From DAISKN01 sp963716925 (GTDB taxonomy: Bacteria; Acidobacteriota; Vicinamibacteria; Marinacidobacterales; SMYC01), in NCBI GenBank assembly GCA_963716925.1, contig CAVQUX010000015.1, positions 1 to 64,000 on the forward strand: a stretch of DNA of 64,000 nucleotides, written 5' to 3'. Below the pieces are notes generated by a model that was given only the letters and a program-made list of their open reading frames with translations, made no database searches and was not told the DNA's origin. The position numbers and the translations under genes are program-made. Below are positions 37,707-46,901 of this stretch, piece by piece (positions within the stretch are counted from its first letter, which is position 1; the number at the start of each line of letters is the position of its first letter).

Positions 37707-38924
37707 ATGCTACCCAGGCTGCGCGCGGATATCGACGTAATGCCCTCTCCGATCCGCGAGCGGCCGGGACTCCTTCTTCGCGACCCCTTCGGATATACGG
37801 AGACGGTGCTCGTCCTGCCGCATCCCTGGCTCGCGATTCTCTCCTGCCTCGACGGGGAGCACACCGAGCTCGACGCCCAGGCGCTCCTCACCCGCTTGTC
37901 CGGAGGTGAGCTCGTCGAAAGAGACCGCGTACGCGAGCTCGTGTCCCTCCTTTCGGAAGAGGGATTTCTCGTGACCGACGAGCTATACGCCTTGAAAGAG
38001 CGGAAGCACGAAGCGTTTCGCCAGTCGCCGATCCGCGAACCCTCCCACGCGGGCACGGCCTACCCCGATACCGCCGAGGGAGTCCACGAGCGTTTCGCGG
38101 AGGCGATGCCGGCGACCTCCGGGGAAAAGACGTCCCTCCCTCGAGTTCTCGCCGCTCCCCACGTGTCGCCCGAGGGCGGGTACGCTTCCTACCGCGCGGC
38201 CTATGATTTCGCTCCCGACGGCGACGAGCCCACGTTCGTGATCCTCGGTACTTCGCACTACGGAAAGCCCGAGCGGTTCGGATTGACGCGGAAGGCCTAT
38301 CGCACTCCTCTGGGAACGGCGGAGGTCGACCTCGGTCTCCACGATCTTCTCCTCTCTCGCGCCGCGGATGCGATCGTCGAAGAGGACTACTGCCACGCGC
38401 GCGAGCACGCCGTCGAGTTCCAGGTCCTCTTCCTGCAATACAGCATGCGGAGGCCCATCCGCATCCTCCCCGTGCTCTGCGGGCCCTTCGTCGAGAGCCT
38501 GACGACGGGAAAACCCCCGGAGAGCCTGGATTCCACGAAGCGCTTCTTCGACACCCTCGGAGAGATCGCCTCGAACCGCTCCGACCTCGTCTGGGTGCTG
38601 GGCGTCGACTTGGCGCACGTCGGACGCCGCTACGGCCACGCCGAGTCCGTTCGGGCCGGCGAGGGCGTGATGATCGAAGTCGCCGAGCAGGACCGCGAGA
38701 GGCTGGACCATATCTGCGCCGGCGACGCCGAGGGGTTCTTCGAGCTCGTGCACCCCGACTCCGACCCGCTGAACTGGTGCGGATATCCCCCGTTCTACAC
38801 GTTCCTGAAGTCCGCCGCGCCCGCCCTGAACCTCGAGGGCGACGTCTTGAAGTACGAACAGTGGAACATCGACGAAGCCTCCGTCGTGAGCTTCGCGGCG
38901 ATGCACTTCCGGGAGAAAAACTAG
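37707..38924 (+). CDS. amrB: AmmeMemoRadiSam system protein B (MEMO1 family)
   Basis: 405 residues. Residues 115-405 are the MEMO1 domain: REPSHAGTAYPD, APHVSPEGG, VILGTSHYGKPERFGLT, EHAVEFQVLFLQ, VLGVDLAHVGRRYG and a C-terminal NWCGYPPFYTFL. The N-terminal 110 residues (LPHPWLAILSCLDGEHTELD) look like a small PqqD/winged-helix type extension found in some bacterial homologues. The family resembles class III extradiol dioxygenases and usually occurs with AMMECR1 and a radical SAM partner; neither is in this window. Reaction unknown. Confidence 0.88.
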   Translation: MLPRLRADIDVMPSPIRERPGLLLRDPFGYTETVLVLPHPWLAILSCLDGEHTELDAQALLTRLSGGELVERDRVRELVSLLSEEGFLVTDELYALKERKHEAFRQSPIREPSHAGTAYPDTAEGVHERFAEAMPATSGEKTSLPRVLAAPHVSPEGGYASYRAAYDFAPDGDEPTFVILGTSHYGKPERFGLTRKAYRTPLGTAEVDLGLHDLLLSRAADAIVEEDYCHAREHAVEFQVLFLQYSMRRPIRILPVLCGPFVESLTTGKPPESLDSTKRFFDTLGEIASNRSDLVWVLGVDLAHVGRRYGHAESVRAGEGVMIEVAEQDRERLDHICAGDAEGFFELVHPDSDPLNWCGYPPFYTFLKSAAPALNLEGDVLKYEQWNIDEASVVSFAAMHFREKN

Positions 38925-38939
38925 CGAGTGCCGGAAAGT

Positions 38940-39025
38940 TGGCGGAGGGAGAGGGATTCGAACCCCCGGACCTTTCGGTCAACGGTTTTCAAGACCGCCG
39001 CCTTAAACCACTCGGCCATCCCTCC
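38940..39025 (-). tRNA. tRNA-Ser (anticodon UGA)
   Basis: 86 bases with encoded CCA. Acceptor GGAGGGA/TCCCTCC, anticodon loop CTTGAAA, long variable arm TTGACCGAAAGGTC, T-arm GGTTCGAATCC. It ends 111 bases before the serS stop codon. Confidence 0.95.
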
Positions 39026-39039
39026 ATACTTAGTTGCGT

Positions 39040-39131
39040 TGGGGCCCCACCCCCAACGCTAAATCAGGCGCCCTCCGGGCGCCGCCGTGGGGCCCCACCC
39101 CCAACGCTAATCAGGCGCCCTCCGGGCGCCG
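39040..39131. repeat. Two tandem 44/45-bp hairpin-bearing repeats
   Basis: Copies at 39040-39084 and 39088-39131 differ by a single A. Each holds the perfect palindrome TGGGGCCCCA and a 7-bp hairpin GGCGCCC-TCC-GGGCGCC. They fill the gap between tRNA-Ser and the serS stop codon. They may serve as a terminator pair or belong to a dispersed repeat family. Confidence 0.85.
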
Positions 39132-39136
39132 ATTCC

Positions 39137-40420
39137 TTAGGATCGCACGATCTTGTCCATGCCACCCAGATACGGTCTCAGCGCCTCCGGAATCGTCACC
39201 GAGCCGTCCTCGTTCTGGTAGTTCTCCAGGATCGCGAGCCAGGTGCGGCCGATCGCGAGGCCCGAGCCGTTCAGCGTATGGCACAGCCGCGGCTTTCCGC
39301 CCGACGCGGGCCGATAGCGGATCTTCGCGCGGCGGGCTTGAAAATCGGTGCAGTTGCTGCAGGAGCTGATCTCGCGGTACGTCTCCTGCGAAGGAAGCCA
39401 GACTTCGATGTCATAGGTCTTCGCCGATGCGAAACCCATGTCTCCGGTGCACAGCAGCACCACGCGATAGGGAAGGCCCAGGCGCTTCAGGACTTCCTCG
39501 GCATTTCGCGTAAGGGACTCGAGCTCGTCGAACGAAGTCTCCTGGTCGGTGATCTTGACGAGCTCCACCTTGTCGAACTGGTGCTGGCGGATCAGGCCGC
39601 GCACGTCCTTTCCGTAGGATCCCGCCTCGCTCCGGAAGCACGGCGTGTAGGCGGTGTAGTGCTTGGGAAGCTCGGCCTGCTCGAGGACCTCGTCCTTGTG
39701 CAGGTTCGTGAGCGGGACCTCGGCCGTCGGCACCAGATAGAGGTCGTGGCCTTCCACCTTGAACAGATCGCTCTCGAACTTCGGAAGCTGCCCGGTCCCG
39801 AAGAGAGCCTCCGCGCCGACGAGGAACGGAGGCAGCATCTCGCGATATCCGTGCTCCCGGGTGTGGAGGTCGAGCATGAATTGGATGAGCGCCCGGGAAA
39901 GATGCGCGCCCGCCCCCGAGAGCACGGCGAACCGCGCCCCGGAAATCTTCGCCGCCCGATCGAAGTCGAGGATGCCGAGCTCGGTCCCGATGTCCCAGTG
40001 GGGCTTCGGCTCGAACGAGAAGCTCCTGGGCGCACCGACCCTGCGCACCTCGACGTTTCCCGTCTCGTCGAGGCCCACGGGAACGCTCTCGTGGGGGAGG
40101 TTGGGAACGGTGACGATGATTGCCTGGCATTCCTCCTCCACTTTCTTCAGCCGCTCCTCCCGCTCCTGAATCGCGTCCGATTCCTGCCGGAGCTTCGCCC
40201 GCAGCTCCTCCGCCTCGGTCTTCTTCCCCTCCTTCATCAGGCCGGCGATGCGCTTGGATTCGAGCTGGTGCTCGTGCCGCAGTGTGCTGATCTCGGTCTG
40301 GAGTCTCTTGCGCTCCTCGTTGAGGTGGGCGAGGGCCCCGAAGTCGAGCTCCGCCCCCCGGGCCCGGACCTTCCCGGCCACGAGATCCAGGTTGTCGGTG
40401 ACGAAATTCAGATCGAGCAT
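39137..40420 (-). CDS. serS: Seryl-tRNA synthetase
   Basis: 427 residues from the ATG at 40420 (MLDLNFVTDN); another ATG lies 9 bases upstream. The N-terminal coiled-coil arm (ERKRLQTEISTLRHEHQLES, then the acidic-basic helix to about 110) binds the long variable arm of tRNA-Ser. Class II motifs follow: motif 2 in TPCFRSEAGSYGKDVRGLIR and motif 3 in NGSGLAIGRTWLAILENYQ. Full length and essential. A tRNA-Ser gene lies directly downstream. Confidence 0.97.
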   Translation of the reverse strand: MLDLNFVTDNLDLVAGKVRARGAELDFGALAHLNEERKRLQTEISTLRHEHQLESKRIAGLMKEGKKTEAEELRAKLRQESDAIQEREERLKKVEEECQAIIVTVPNLPHESVPVGLDETGNVEVRRVGAPRSFSFEPKPHWDIGTELGILDFDRAAKISGARFAVLSGAGAHLSRALIQFMLDLHTREHGYREMLPPFLVGAEALFGTGQLPKFESDLFKVEGHDLYLVPTAEVPLTNLHKDEVLEQAELPKHYTAYTPCFRSEAGSYGKDVRGLIRQHQFDKVELVKITDQETSFDELESLTRNAEEVLKRLGLPYRVVLLCTGDMGFASAKTYDIEVWLPSQETYREISSCSNCTDFQARRAKIRYRPASGGKPRLCHTLNGSGLAIGRTWLAILENYQNEDGSVTIPEALRPYLGGMDKIVRS

Positions 40421-40560
40421 CGCGCGCATTGTAGCACCCTGCTTGCGCGGGCAGGCGCGCCGTGCGAGCCTAGAACCAGCTTCTTCTGCCGCCGAAAGGC
40501 CTTCGGGACGGCCCCGGCATGGGCTTCAGCCTCGAACGGGAAAGGACGAAAAGCGACGTC

Positions 40561-41448
40561 ATGAAAATCCGAAAGGCGGTTCTGCCCGCGGCCGGCCTGG
40601 GAACGAGGTTCCTCCCCGCGACCAAGGCGCAGCCCAAGGAGATGCTTCCGCTGGTGGACAAGCCCCTGATTCAGTACGTGGTCGAGGAGGCCGTCGAGGC
40701 GGGAATCCAGGACGTCATCCTCGTCACCGGACGGGGGAAATCGGCCATCGAGGATCACTTCGACGTCTCCTTCGAGCTCGAGCGGTTCCTCGAGGAGAAG
40801 GGCAAGATGGGCGAGCTCGCGATCGTGAAAGCCATCTCCGATCTGGTCAACATCGCCTACGTGCGCCAGAAGGAAGCGCTCGGGCTCGGGCACGCCGTGG
40901 CGGTCGCGGAGTCGCTCGTGGGAGACGAGCCTTTCGCGGTGCTCCTCGGAGACGACCTGGTGAAGAGCGACGTGCCCTGCATCCGGCAGATGATCGACGT
41001 CTACGATCGGGTGCGCGCCCCGGTTCTGGCGGTCATGCGGGTCCCCCCCGACGAGATCTCGAGTTACGGCGTCATCGCCGCCGAGCCCGCCCGCGGCGGC
41101 GACAAGAGGCTCCACCGCGTCACCCGTCTGGTGGAAAAACCTCCGAAAGGGGACGCTCCTTCCGACCTCGCGATCATCGGACGCTATATCCTGACTCCCG
41201 GCATCTTCAATCACGTGCGCCGCACGGAACGGGATCCCCGGGGAGAGATCCAGCTCACGAACGCGCTCCAGTCCCTGCTCTCGGAGTCGGAGGTCTATGG
41301 CTTCGAGTTCGAAGGCGTACGCCACGACTGCGGAAACAAGCTCGGATTTCTCATGGCCACGGTGGAGTATGCGCTCGACCGGCGCGACCTCGGCGGCCCC
41401 TTCCGCCGCTACCTGAGGAGCGTCCCTCTCGGCGACCGCGAGGAATAG
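40561..41448 (+). CDS. galU: UTP-glucose-1-phosphate uridylyltransferase
   Basis: 295 residues from the ATG at 40561 (MKIRKAVLPAAGLGTRFLPA), the usual GalU start; an in-frame ATG at 40519 would add 14 residues. GLGTRFLPATKAQPKEMLPL is the nucleotide-binding signature, VDKPLIQYVVEEA follows, VRQKEALGLGHAV and the sugar-binding VEKP complete the site. It makes UDP-glucose for polysaccharides and lipopolysaccharide. Starts about 140 bases from the divergent serS; the TPR-kinase gene follows after 5 bases. Confidence 0.95.
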   Translation: MKIRKAVLPAAGLGTRFLPATKAQPKEMLPLVDKPLIQYVVEEAVEAGIQDVILVTGRGKSAIEDHFDVSFELERFLEEKGKMGELAIVKAISDLVNIAYVRQKEALGLGHAVAVAESLVGDEPFAVLLGDDLVKSDVPCIRQMIDVYDRVRAPVLAVMRVPPDEISSYGVIAAEPARGGDKRLHRVTRLVEKPPKGDAPSDLAIIGRYILTPGIFNHVRRTERDPRGEIQLTNALQSLLSESEVYGFEFEGVRHDCGNKLGFLMATVEYALDRRDLGGPFRRYLRSVPLGDREE

Positions 41449-41453
41449 CCGCG

Positions 41454-42790
41454 ATGGCCGATCTCCTCGAAGTCGTGGGCGGCTACCTGGGCCGGCTCAC
41501 GGGTGCCTTCAACTGGGAGAACCTGAAGCTTCTCGTCGGCGCCGTCGTTCTCCTGTGGGCGGCGCTCGCGGTGAACCGCAAGCTCGGCATCCTCTCCTGG
41601 CTTCGCGGGGTGTCGACTCTCGTTCCCGATCCCGTGGCCGGCCTGAGGTCCCGCCAGGAAGCGGTGGCGGCGGAGAAGGCGGGAGACTTCCTCAACGCCG
41701 GGCTCCACTACGAGAAGCTCTCCGAGTGGGACAAGGCGCTCGAGTGCTACGAGAAGGCGGAGGAGTACCACCTCGCGGGTCAGCTCTGCCTGCGGCTCGG
41801 TCATAAAGAAGTCGCGGCCGAATGGTTTCTCCTGTCGAACGAAAAGCTCCGCGCGGCGCAGCTCTATCGAGAGCTCGGAAAACGCGAGAAGGCCGCGGAG
41901 GCCTACGTGAAAGCGGGCGCTTCGCTCGAGGCCGCCGCCGAGTACCTCGAGGCGGGAAAGCACGGCAAGGCGGCCGAGATCTACGAGCGGGCGGGGAACC
42001 TCGTACGCGCCTCGGAGGCGCACGAGCGCGGGGGGGACTTCGCGAAGGCGGGCGATTGTCTGAAGCGACAGGTGACAGAGCTCGAAAGCCGCGGGAGCCA
42101 CTATCGGGCGGCGGCGCAGGAGCTCGAGATCGCGAGGTTCTGTCACCGCGCCGGAAGACTGTTCGAGAAAGCGGGCGAGACGGAGCAGGCTCTCGACCTC
42201 TACGAGCGGGGCGGCCAGATTCGTCTCGCGGCGCAGCTCGCGGAAAAGCTCGGGATGCACCGGAGGGCGGCGGAGCTCTACCGGAAATCGGGCGCCGTCG
42301 AGAAGGCGGCGGAGCTCTACGAGAAGGCGGGGGACGCGCGCGAGGCGGCGAACCTCGTGGGCGATGCCCGGCTGTCCGCCGGCGACGCCGCGGCCGCGGC
42401 CGAGGCGTTCGTGAAGGCGGGCGATTTTCTCCGGGCGGCGGAGGTCTTCGAGAACGCGGGGCTCCTCGACCGGGCTTCGGAGTGCTACGAGAAGTCCGGC
42501 GCCTACCGCGAGGCGGCGGAGGCATCTCTGCGGGCCACCTCGCGCTCGTCAACCGGCCGTGCGGCCGACCTGTTCGTGAAAGCGGGGGATGCGGGCCGCG
42601 CCGCCGAGCTCTACTTCGAGCTCGGAGACTTCGACATGGCGTCGATGCTCTTCGCAAAGGCGGGGCGTCCTTTCGAAGCGGCGAAGGCCGCCGCCGAGGC
42701 CAACTCCGAGGCTCAGATGGTGGAGCACCTGCAGCGCGTGCCTCCCGACGACCCCAACTTCCTGACCGCGGTCCGGGAGATCGCTCGAAT
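41454..42790 (+). CDS. Membrane-anchored TPR protein, N-terminal part of a TPR-kinase fusion
   Basis: Starts at the ATG at 41454, 5 bases after galU. One transmembrane helix lies at about 20-42 (NLKLLVGAVVLLWAALAV). From 65 to about 440 there are ten or more degenerate TPR-like helix pairs with a strikingly regular pattern (AAELYEKAGDAREAANL, AAEVFENAGLLDRASECYE, AAELYFELGDFDMASMLF). Near 42790 (AATCCTTCGAGCG) the homologous frame jumps by one base to FERRGWASLAQEKLRTVLEG and runs on into the kinase without a start codon of its own. The gene is therefore best read as one unit to 43884. Confidence 0.85.
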
Positions 42791-43884
42791 CCTTCGAGCG
42801 CCGCGGCTGGGCGTCGCTCGCCCAGGAGAAGCTCCGAACCGTTCTGGAAGGCAAGCCGGTGGGAGCCGAGAACCTGGAGCTGTGGGATCAGCTGGCTCAT
42901 GCCGAAGAAGCCCAGGGGAACCTGGCGGAGGCCGCCGCCATCCTCCACAAGATGATGGCGGTCCAATACGGCTATCACGGAGCGAGCGAGCGGTACTCCG
43001 AGCTGAAGCGGCTCATCGCCGAGGAGAAGAAGCGCTCCGAGACGTTTCAGCGAAAGGCGCCGCCCGTGGTTCAGCACCAGGGAAAGCGACGCTACGAGAT
43101 TCTGGGAATGCTCGGCAAAGGCGGCATGGGCGCCGTCTACCGGGCCTACGATCACCTTCTCGGCCGTCACGTGGCGTACAAGGTTCTGGGAGAGGCGCTC
43201 GCCGGTAATCCCGAGGCGAGGGACAGTCTGCTCCATGAAGCCCGCGCCGCGGCGCAGCTCAACCATCCGAACGTCATCACCATCTACGACCTGGGCACGG
43301 ATCAGGACCAGACGTTCATCTCGATGGAGCTGGTCGAAGGGGAGAGCTACCAGTCGCTCCTGCGGGGGAGGAACTGGCTCGACATCGACCAAGCACTGCA
43401 CTGGCTGGTCTCGGTCACGCAGGGACTCGAACACGCGCACAGCCGCGGCATCGTCCATCGGGATCTGAAGCCCTCGAACGTGCTCCGCGCGGTCGACGGT
43501 CGGGTGAAGATTCTGGATTTCGGTCTCGCGCGGCGCGCGGACAACGGGGAATCCTCCGAGGGAGCGCTCGGCCATTCGATGTCGGGGACGCCGAAGTACA
43601 TCCCCCCCGAGGCGATTCAGGGCGGGCCCATCGATGCCCGCTCCGACGTGTACTCGCTCGGAGCGACGCTCTACGAGCTCCTCACGGGCAAGGCGCCGTT
43701 CACCGAAGGCAATCTCCTGATGCACCACCTCCACACGCCTCCGCCGCCTCTTCGGAGCCGGAGAAGCGAGATCCCTCAAAAGCTCGAAGAGCTCGTGCTC
43801 CTCTGCCTGGCCAAAGCCCCCGGCGATCGATTCCAGTCGGCGGGCGAGGTCCTCTCCTTCGCCGCCGCCGCCCGCATCGTCTGA
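42791..43884 (+). CDS. Serine/threonine protein kinase, C-terminal part of the TPR-kinase fusion
   Basis: After the frame change the first 95 residues hold one more helical repeat (GAENLELWDQLAHAEEAQGN). The kinase domain follows with the P-loop LGKGGMGAVYRAYD, VAYK lysine, catalytic HRDLKPSN, DFGLARR, activation segment SGTPKYIPPEAI and DVYSLGATLYELLTG: a complete and apparently active Hanks-type kinase. It ends the protein; there is no C-terminal membrane helix or sensor domain. An independent start at 42859 (GTG-type) is possible. Partners and targets are unknown; the anchor and TPR part probably recruit them. Confidence 0.9.
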
Positions 43885-43925
43885 GAGCGGGCGAGGTCCG
43901 GCCCGCTCGCTTGCTTCCAGATGGT

Positions 43926-43938
43926 GTGTTGTCTACAC
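43926..43938. promoter_or_regulatory. Candidate NrtR operator overlapping a promoter
   Basis: GTGT-TGTCT-ACAC is an inverted repeat 19 bases before the nrtR start; TACACT (43934-43939) within it could be the -10 element. NrtR proteins bind palindromes upstream of NAD genes, so autoregulation is likely, but the match to a consensus has not been tested. Confidence 0.4.
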
Positions 43939-43957
43939 TAACTCGACGGCAAGACCC

Positions 43958-44632
43958 ATGACCGCGCCACCCGTCCTCCAGAACGTCAAGGTCGCCGTAG
44001 ACAACTGCATCTTCACCATCGTCGATGGCCGCCTCCAGGTCCTTCTCATAAGGATGAGAAAGAAGCCCTTCGAGGGCATGTGGGCGCTTCCCGGGGGTCT
44101 CATCGACGAAGGGGAGAGCCTCCGCGATGCGGCGGCTCGAATCCTCAAGGAACAAACAGGGGTGGAGGGTCTCTATCTCGAGCAGCTGTACACGTTCGAC
44201 GGAAGGACGCGCGACCCGGAAGGTCGCGTCGTGTCCGTCGCCTACTACTCGCTGGTGCCTGGGGTGGGGCTCGCCCTCGGAACGACGCCGAAGTACGACG
44301 CAGTGCGGTTCTGGGATTGCAGCGGAAGGCCTCGAGCGCTCGCGTACGATCACGAGGCGATTCTCGGCTACGCGCAGGCGCGGCTCCAGGCGAAAGTCCA
44401 GTACTCGAACGTGATGTGGTCGCTCCTCCCGCCGAAGTTCACGCTGCGCGAGCTCCAGACCGCTTACGAGGGCGTATTGAACCGCCGCCTCGACAAGCGC
44501 AACTTCCGGAAGAAGGTTCTTTCACTGGGGCTCCTCCGGGCATCGGGTCAGAAGTCGAAGGGGGGGCGGCACCGCCCGGCGATGCTGTATCAATTCTCCT
44601 CGCAGACGCCGACGGCGGTCGAGGTTTTCTGA
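43958..44632 (+). CDS. nrtR: NrtR-type Nudix-domain repressor of NAD metabolism
   Basis: 224 residues. Residues 10-145 form a Nudix domain, but the Nudix box GGLIDEGESLRDAAARILKE has RI in place of the catalytic RE and EQ in place of EE, so hydrolysis should be weak or lost, as is usual for NrtR. The C-terminal winged helix (FTLRELQTAYEGVLNRRLD, RNFRKKVLSLGLL) is typical of NrtR. ADP-ribose is the known effector in the family. It heads an operon of three NAD salvage genes, its stop overlapping the next start (TGATG), so the target is clear from context. Confidence 0.9.
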   Translation: MTAPPVLQNVKVAVDNCIFTIVDGRLQVLLIRMRKKPFEGMWALPGGLIDEGESLRDAAARILKEQTGVEGLYLEQLYTFDGRTRDPEGRVVSVAYYSLVPGVGLALGTTPKYDAVRFWDCSGRPRALAYDHEAILGYAQARLQAKVQYSNVMWSLLPPKFTLRELQTAYEGVLNRRLDKRNFRKKVLSLGLLRASGQKSKGGRHRPAMLYQFSSQTPTAVEVF

Positions 44633-45669
44633 TGCGCGAGCTTCCGCTCCCCGAGCATTTCGACCCGGCCCGAGTCGGCGAGCTGTACCGCGTCGCCTAT
44701 CCCGAACGCGCCCGCGACGCCGTCGAGTATCGCGTTCGGCATGAGGTCGCTCCGGCCAGAACGGACCGGTCCAACGTGGGGCTTCTGCTCGTTGACGTCC
44801 AGAACACTTTCTCCCTCCCCGGCTTCGAGCTCTTCGTCGCGGGCCGCTCGGGACGAGGCGCGCTGGACGATGCCGTTCGCCTGTCCGCGTTTCTCTATCG
44901 AAACCTCGCGAGCATCACCCGGATCCACGCGACGATGGATACCCACCGCGCCTTCCAGATCTTCCATCCGGCGTTCCTGCTCGACGAGAAAGGCCGTCAT
45001 CCCGCTCCCATGACCGCGATCTCCCTCGAGGACGTCGAGTCCGGCCGGTTCCGCGTGAACCCGGAGGCCTCGGGCGCGCTCGGGCGCGGCGACGCCGGAC
45101 TCCTCGACCGCCACCTCCTTCATTACTGCCGGCTCCTGAGCCGCGACGGAAAGTACCGCCTGATGGTCTGGCCCTACCACGCCATGCTCGGCGGCATCGG
45201 CCACTGTCTCGTCCCGGCGGTGGAGGAGGCGATCTTCTTTCACACCATCGCGCGCGAGAGTCAGGCCCACTTCGAGCTCAAGGGCGCGAGCCCGCTCACC
45301 GAGAACTACTCGGCGCTCGGCCCCGAGGTGCTCGAGGACGAAGAGGGCAACGCGATCGCGCCCGGCAACGACGCTCTCCTCGAGAGGCTCCTTTCGTACG
45401 ACGCGCTCATCGTCGCCGGACAAGCCAAGAGCCACTGCGTGAGCTGGACGGTCTCGGATCTCCTCGTCGAGATCCGCCGCCGGGACGCGGGCCTCGCACG
45501 CAAGCTATACCTTCTCGAGGACTGCATGTCGTCCGTGGTGGTCCCGGGAGTGGCCGATTTCACCGAGGATGCGGAGAGGGCGTTCTCGCAGTTCGAGGCC
45601 GCGGGGATGCATCGGGTTCGCTCTTCGGAGCCCATGGACACCTGGCCCGGCTTTCCTTCAGGAGTCTGA
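44632..45669 (+). CDS. Isochorismatase-family nicotinamidase-like protein
   Basis: 345 residues, longer than the about 200 of E. coli PncA; about 50 extra residues precede the hydrolase core. NVGLLLVDVQNTF has the catalytic Asp, DTHRAFQIFHPAFL the metal-site Asp and His, and AGQAKSHCVSWTVSD the nucleophilic cysteine. Its place between nrtR and pncB makes nicotinamide to nicotinate the likely reaction, feeding the next enzyme. Its start overlaps the nrtR stop; pncB begins 2 bases after it ends. Confidence 0.85.
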   Translation: MRELPLPEHFDPARVGELYRVAYPERARDAVEYRVRHEVAPARTDRSNVGLLLVDVQNTFSLPGFELFVAGRSGRGALDDAVRLSAFLYRNLASITRIHATMDTHRAFQIFHPAFLLDEKGRHPAPMTAISLEDVESGRFRVNPEASGALGRGDAGLLDRHLLHYCRLLSRDGKYRLMVWPYHAMLGGIGHCLVPAVEEAIFFHTIARESQAHFELKGASPLTENYSALGPEVLEDEEGNAIAPGNDALLERLLSYDALIVAGQAKSHCVSWTVSDLLVEIRRRDAGLARKLYLLEDCMSSVVVPGVADFTEDAERAFSQFEAAGMHRVRSSEPMDTWPGFPSGV

Positions 45670-45671
45670 CC

Positions 45672-46901
45672 ATGCCGATCATCGAATCGCTCCTGGACCT
45701 GGACTTCTACAAGTTCACCATGGGACAGCTCGTGTTCCTCAAGTATCGCGACGTTCCCGTGGTCTACTCGCTTACGAACCGCACGCGCCAGGTGCGCCTC
45801 GCGGAATTCATCGACGAGGGCGAGCTTCGCGAGGAGCTCGACCACGCCCGAAGCCTCCGCCTGAACAACAGCGAGCTCCACTATCTCCGGGGAACCAACG
45901 AGTACGGAGACCGGATGTTCCGGGAGAGCTACCTCGAGTTCCTTCGCGACCTCTCGCTCCCTCCGTACGACCTCGAGGAAGTGGATGGGAGCTTCCGCCT
46001 CCAGTTCGAGGGCGTTTGGTCCCGGGCCATTTACTGGGAGACGGTGGCGCTCTCGATCGTGAACGAGCTCTACAACCGGAGCTTGATGAGACCCCTGAGC
46101 CCCTTCGAAAAGGACCTGGTCTTCGCCAGGGGAAAGATGCGTCTCGCGGAGAAGATCCGGGTGCTCCGGGGAAGGCCCGAGATCTCCTTCGTCGACTTCG
46201 GCACCCGCCGTCGATTCAGCCGCGACTGGCAGCGCTACGTCGACCGGTCGCTCGCCGAGGAGCTGCCCCATCAGTTCCTCGGAACTTCCTCGACCGAATC
46301 GGCGATGCTCCACGGCCTGGTCCCGATGGGCACTTCGGCCCACGAGCTCACCATGGTGATGTCGGGGATCATGCACGACTCCGACGACCTCATCCGCGCC
46401 TCCCACAACCGCGTTCTGGAGGACTGGTGGGAGCTCTACGGCTGGGGCCTCTCGGTCGCCGTGACCGACACCTACGGATCGGAGTTCTTCTTCAGCGACG
46501 TCGAGCCGGACCAGGCCCGGAAATGGAAAGGGCTTCGCCACGATTCCGGCGACCCGTTCGAATTCGGCGAGAAGGCGATCCGCTTCTACCAGGAGCACGA
46601 GATCGACCCGAAGGAAAAGCTCCTGATCTTCAGCGACGGGCTCGATCTCCAGACGATCCTCTCCCTCTCCAAGCGCTTCTACGGCCGCATCAAGCTCTCG
46701 TTCGGCTGGGGCACGAACCTCACGAACGATCTCGGCTTCGAGCCGATCTCCATCGTGGTCAAGGCCGTCGAGGCCAACGGCCACCGCACGGTGAAGCTCT
46801 CCGACAACCTGGCGAAAGCCACGGGAAGCCGCGAGGACATCGAGCGCTTCAAGCGCATCTTCGGCCATTCGCACGAGCGCCGGGAAGCGGTCCGCTACTG
46901 A
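45672..46901 (+). CDS. pncB: Nicotinate phosphoribosyltransferase
   Basis: 409 residues, full length for the PncB type. LDLDFYKFTMGQLVFLKY is the N-terminal signature; FVDFGTRRRFSRDWQ and FLGTSSTESAMLHGLVPMG hold substrate-binding residues, with SAHELTM containing the histidine that is phosphorylated by ATP. LRHDSGDPFEFGEKAI and FGWGTNLTNDLG bind phosphoribosyl pyrophosphate. Makes nicotinate mononucleotide. The stop overlaps the nadE start (TGATG). Confidence 0.95.
   Translation: MPIIESLLDLDFYKFTMGQLVFLKYRDVPVVYSLTNRTRQVRLAEFIDEGELREELDHARSLRLNNSELHYLRGTNEYGDRMFRESYLEFLRDLSLPPYDLEEVDGSFRLQFEGVWSRAIYWETVALSIVNELYNRSLMRPLSPFEKDLVFARGKMRLAEKIRVLRGRPEISFVDFGTRRRFSRDWQRYVDRSLAEELPHQFLGTSSTESAMLHGLVPMGTSAHELTMVMSGIMHDSDDLIRASHNRVLEDWWELYGWGLSVAVTDTYGSEFFFSDVEPDQARKWKGLRHDSGDPFEFGEKAIRFYQEHEIDPKEKLLIFSDGLDLQTILSLSKRFYGRIKLSFGWGTNLTNDLGFEPISIVVKAVEANGHRTVKLSDNLAKATGSREDIERFKRIFGHSHERREAVRY

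Noticed and set aside
37398..39025. tRNA cluster as an integration site of a mobile element
   Set aside because: No integrase, direct repeats of a tRNA end or mobility genes nearby; xerC at 55355 is the housekeeping recombinase.
40519..40560. Earlier galU start at 40519
   Set aside because: The added 14 residues are not typical of GalU; the ATG at 40561 gives the conserved MKIRKAVLPAAG start.
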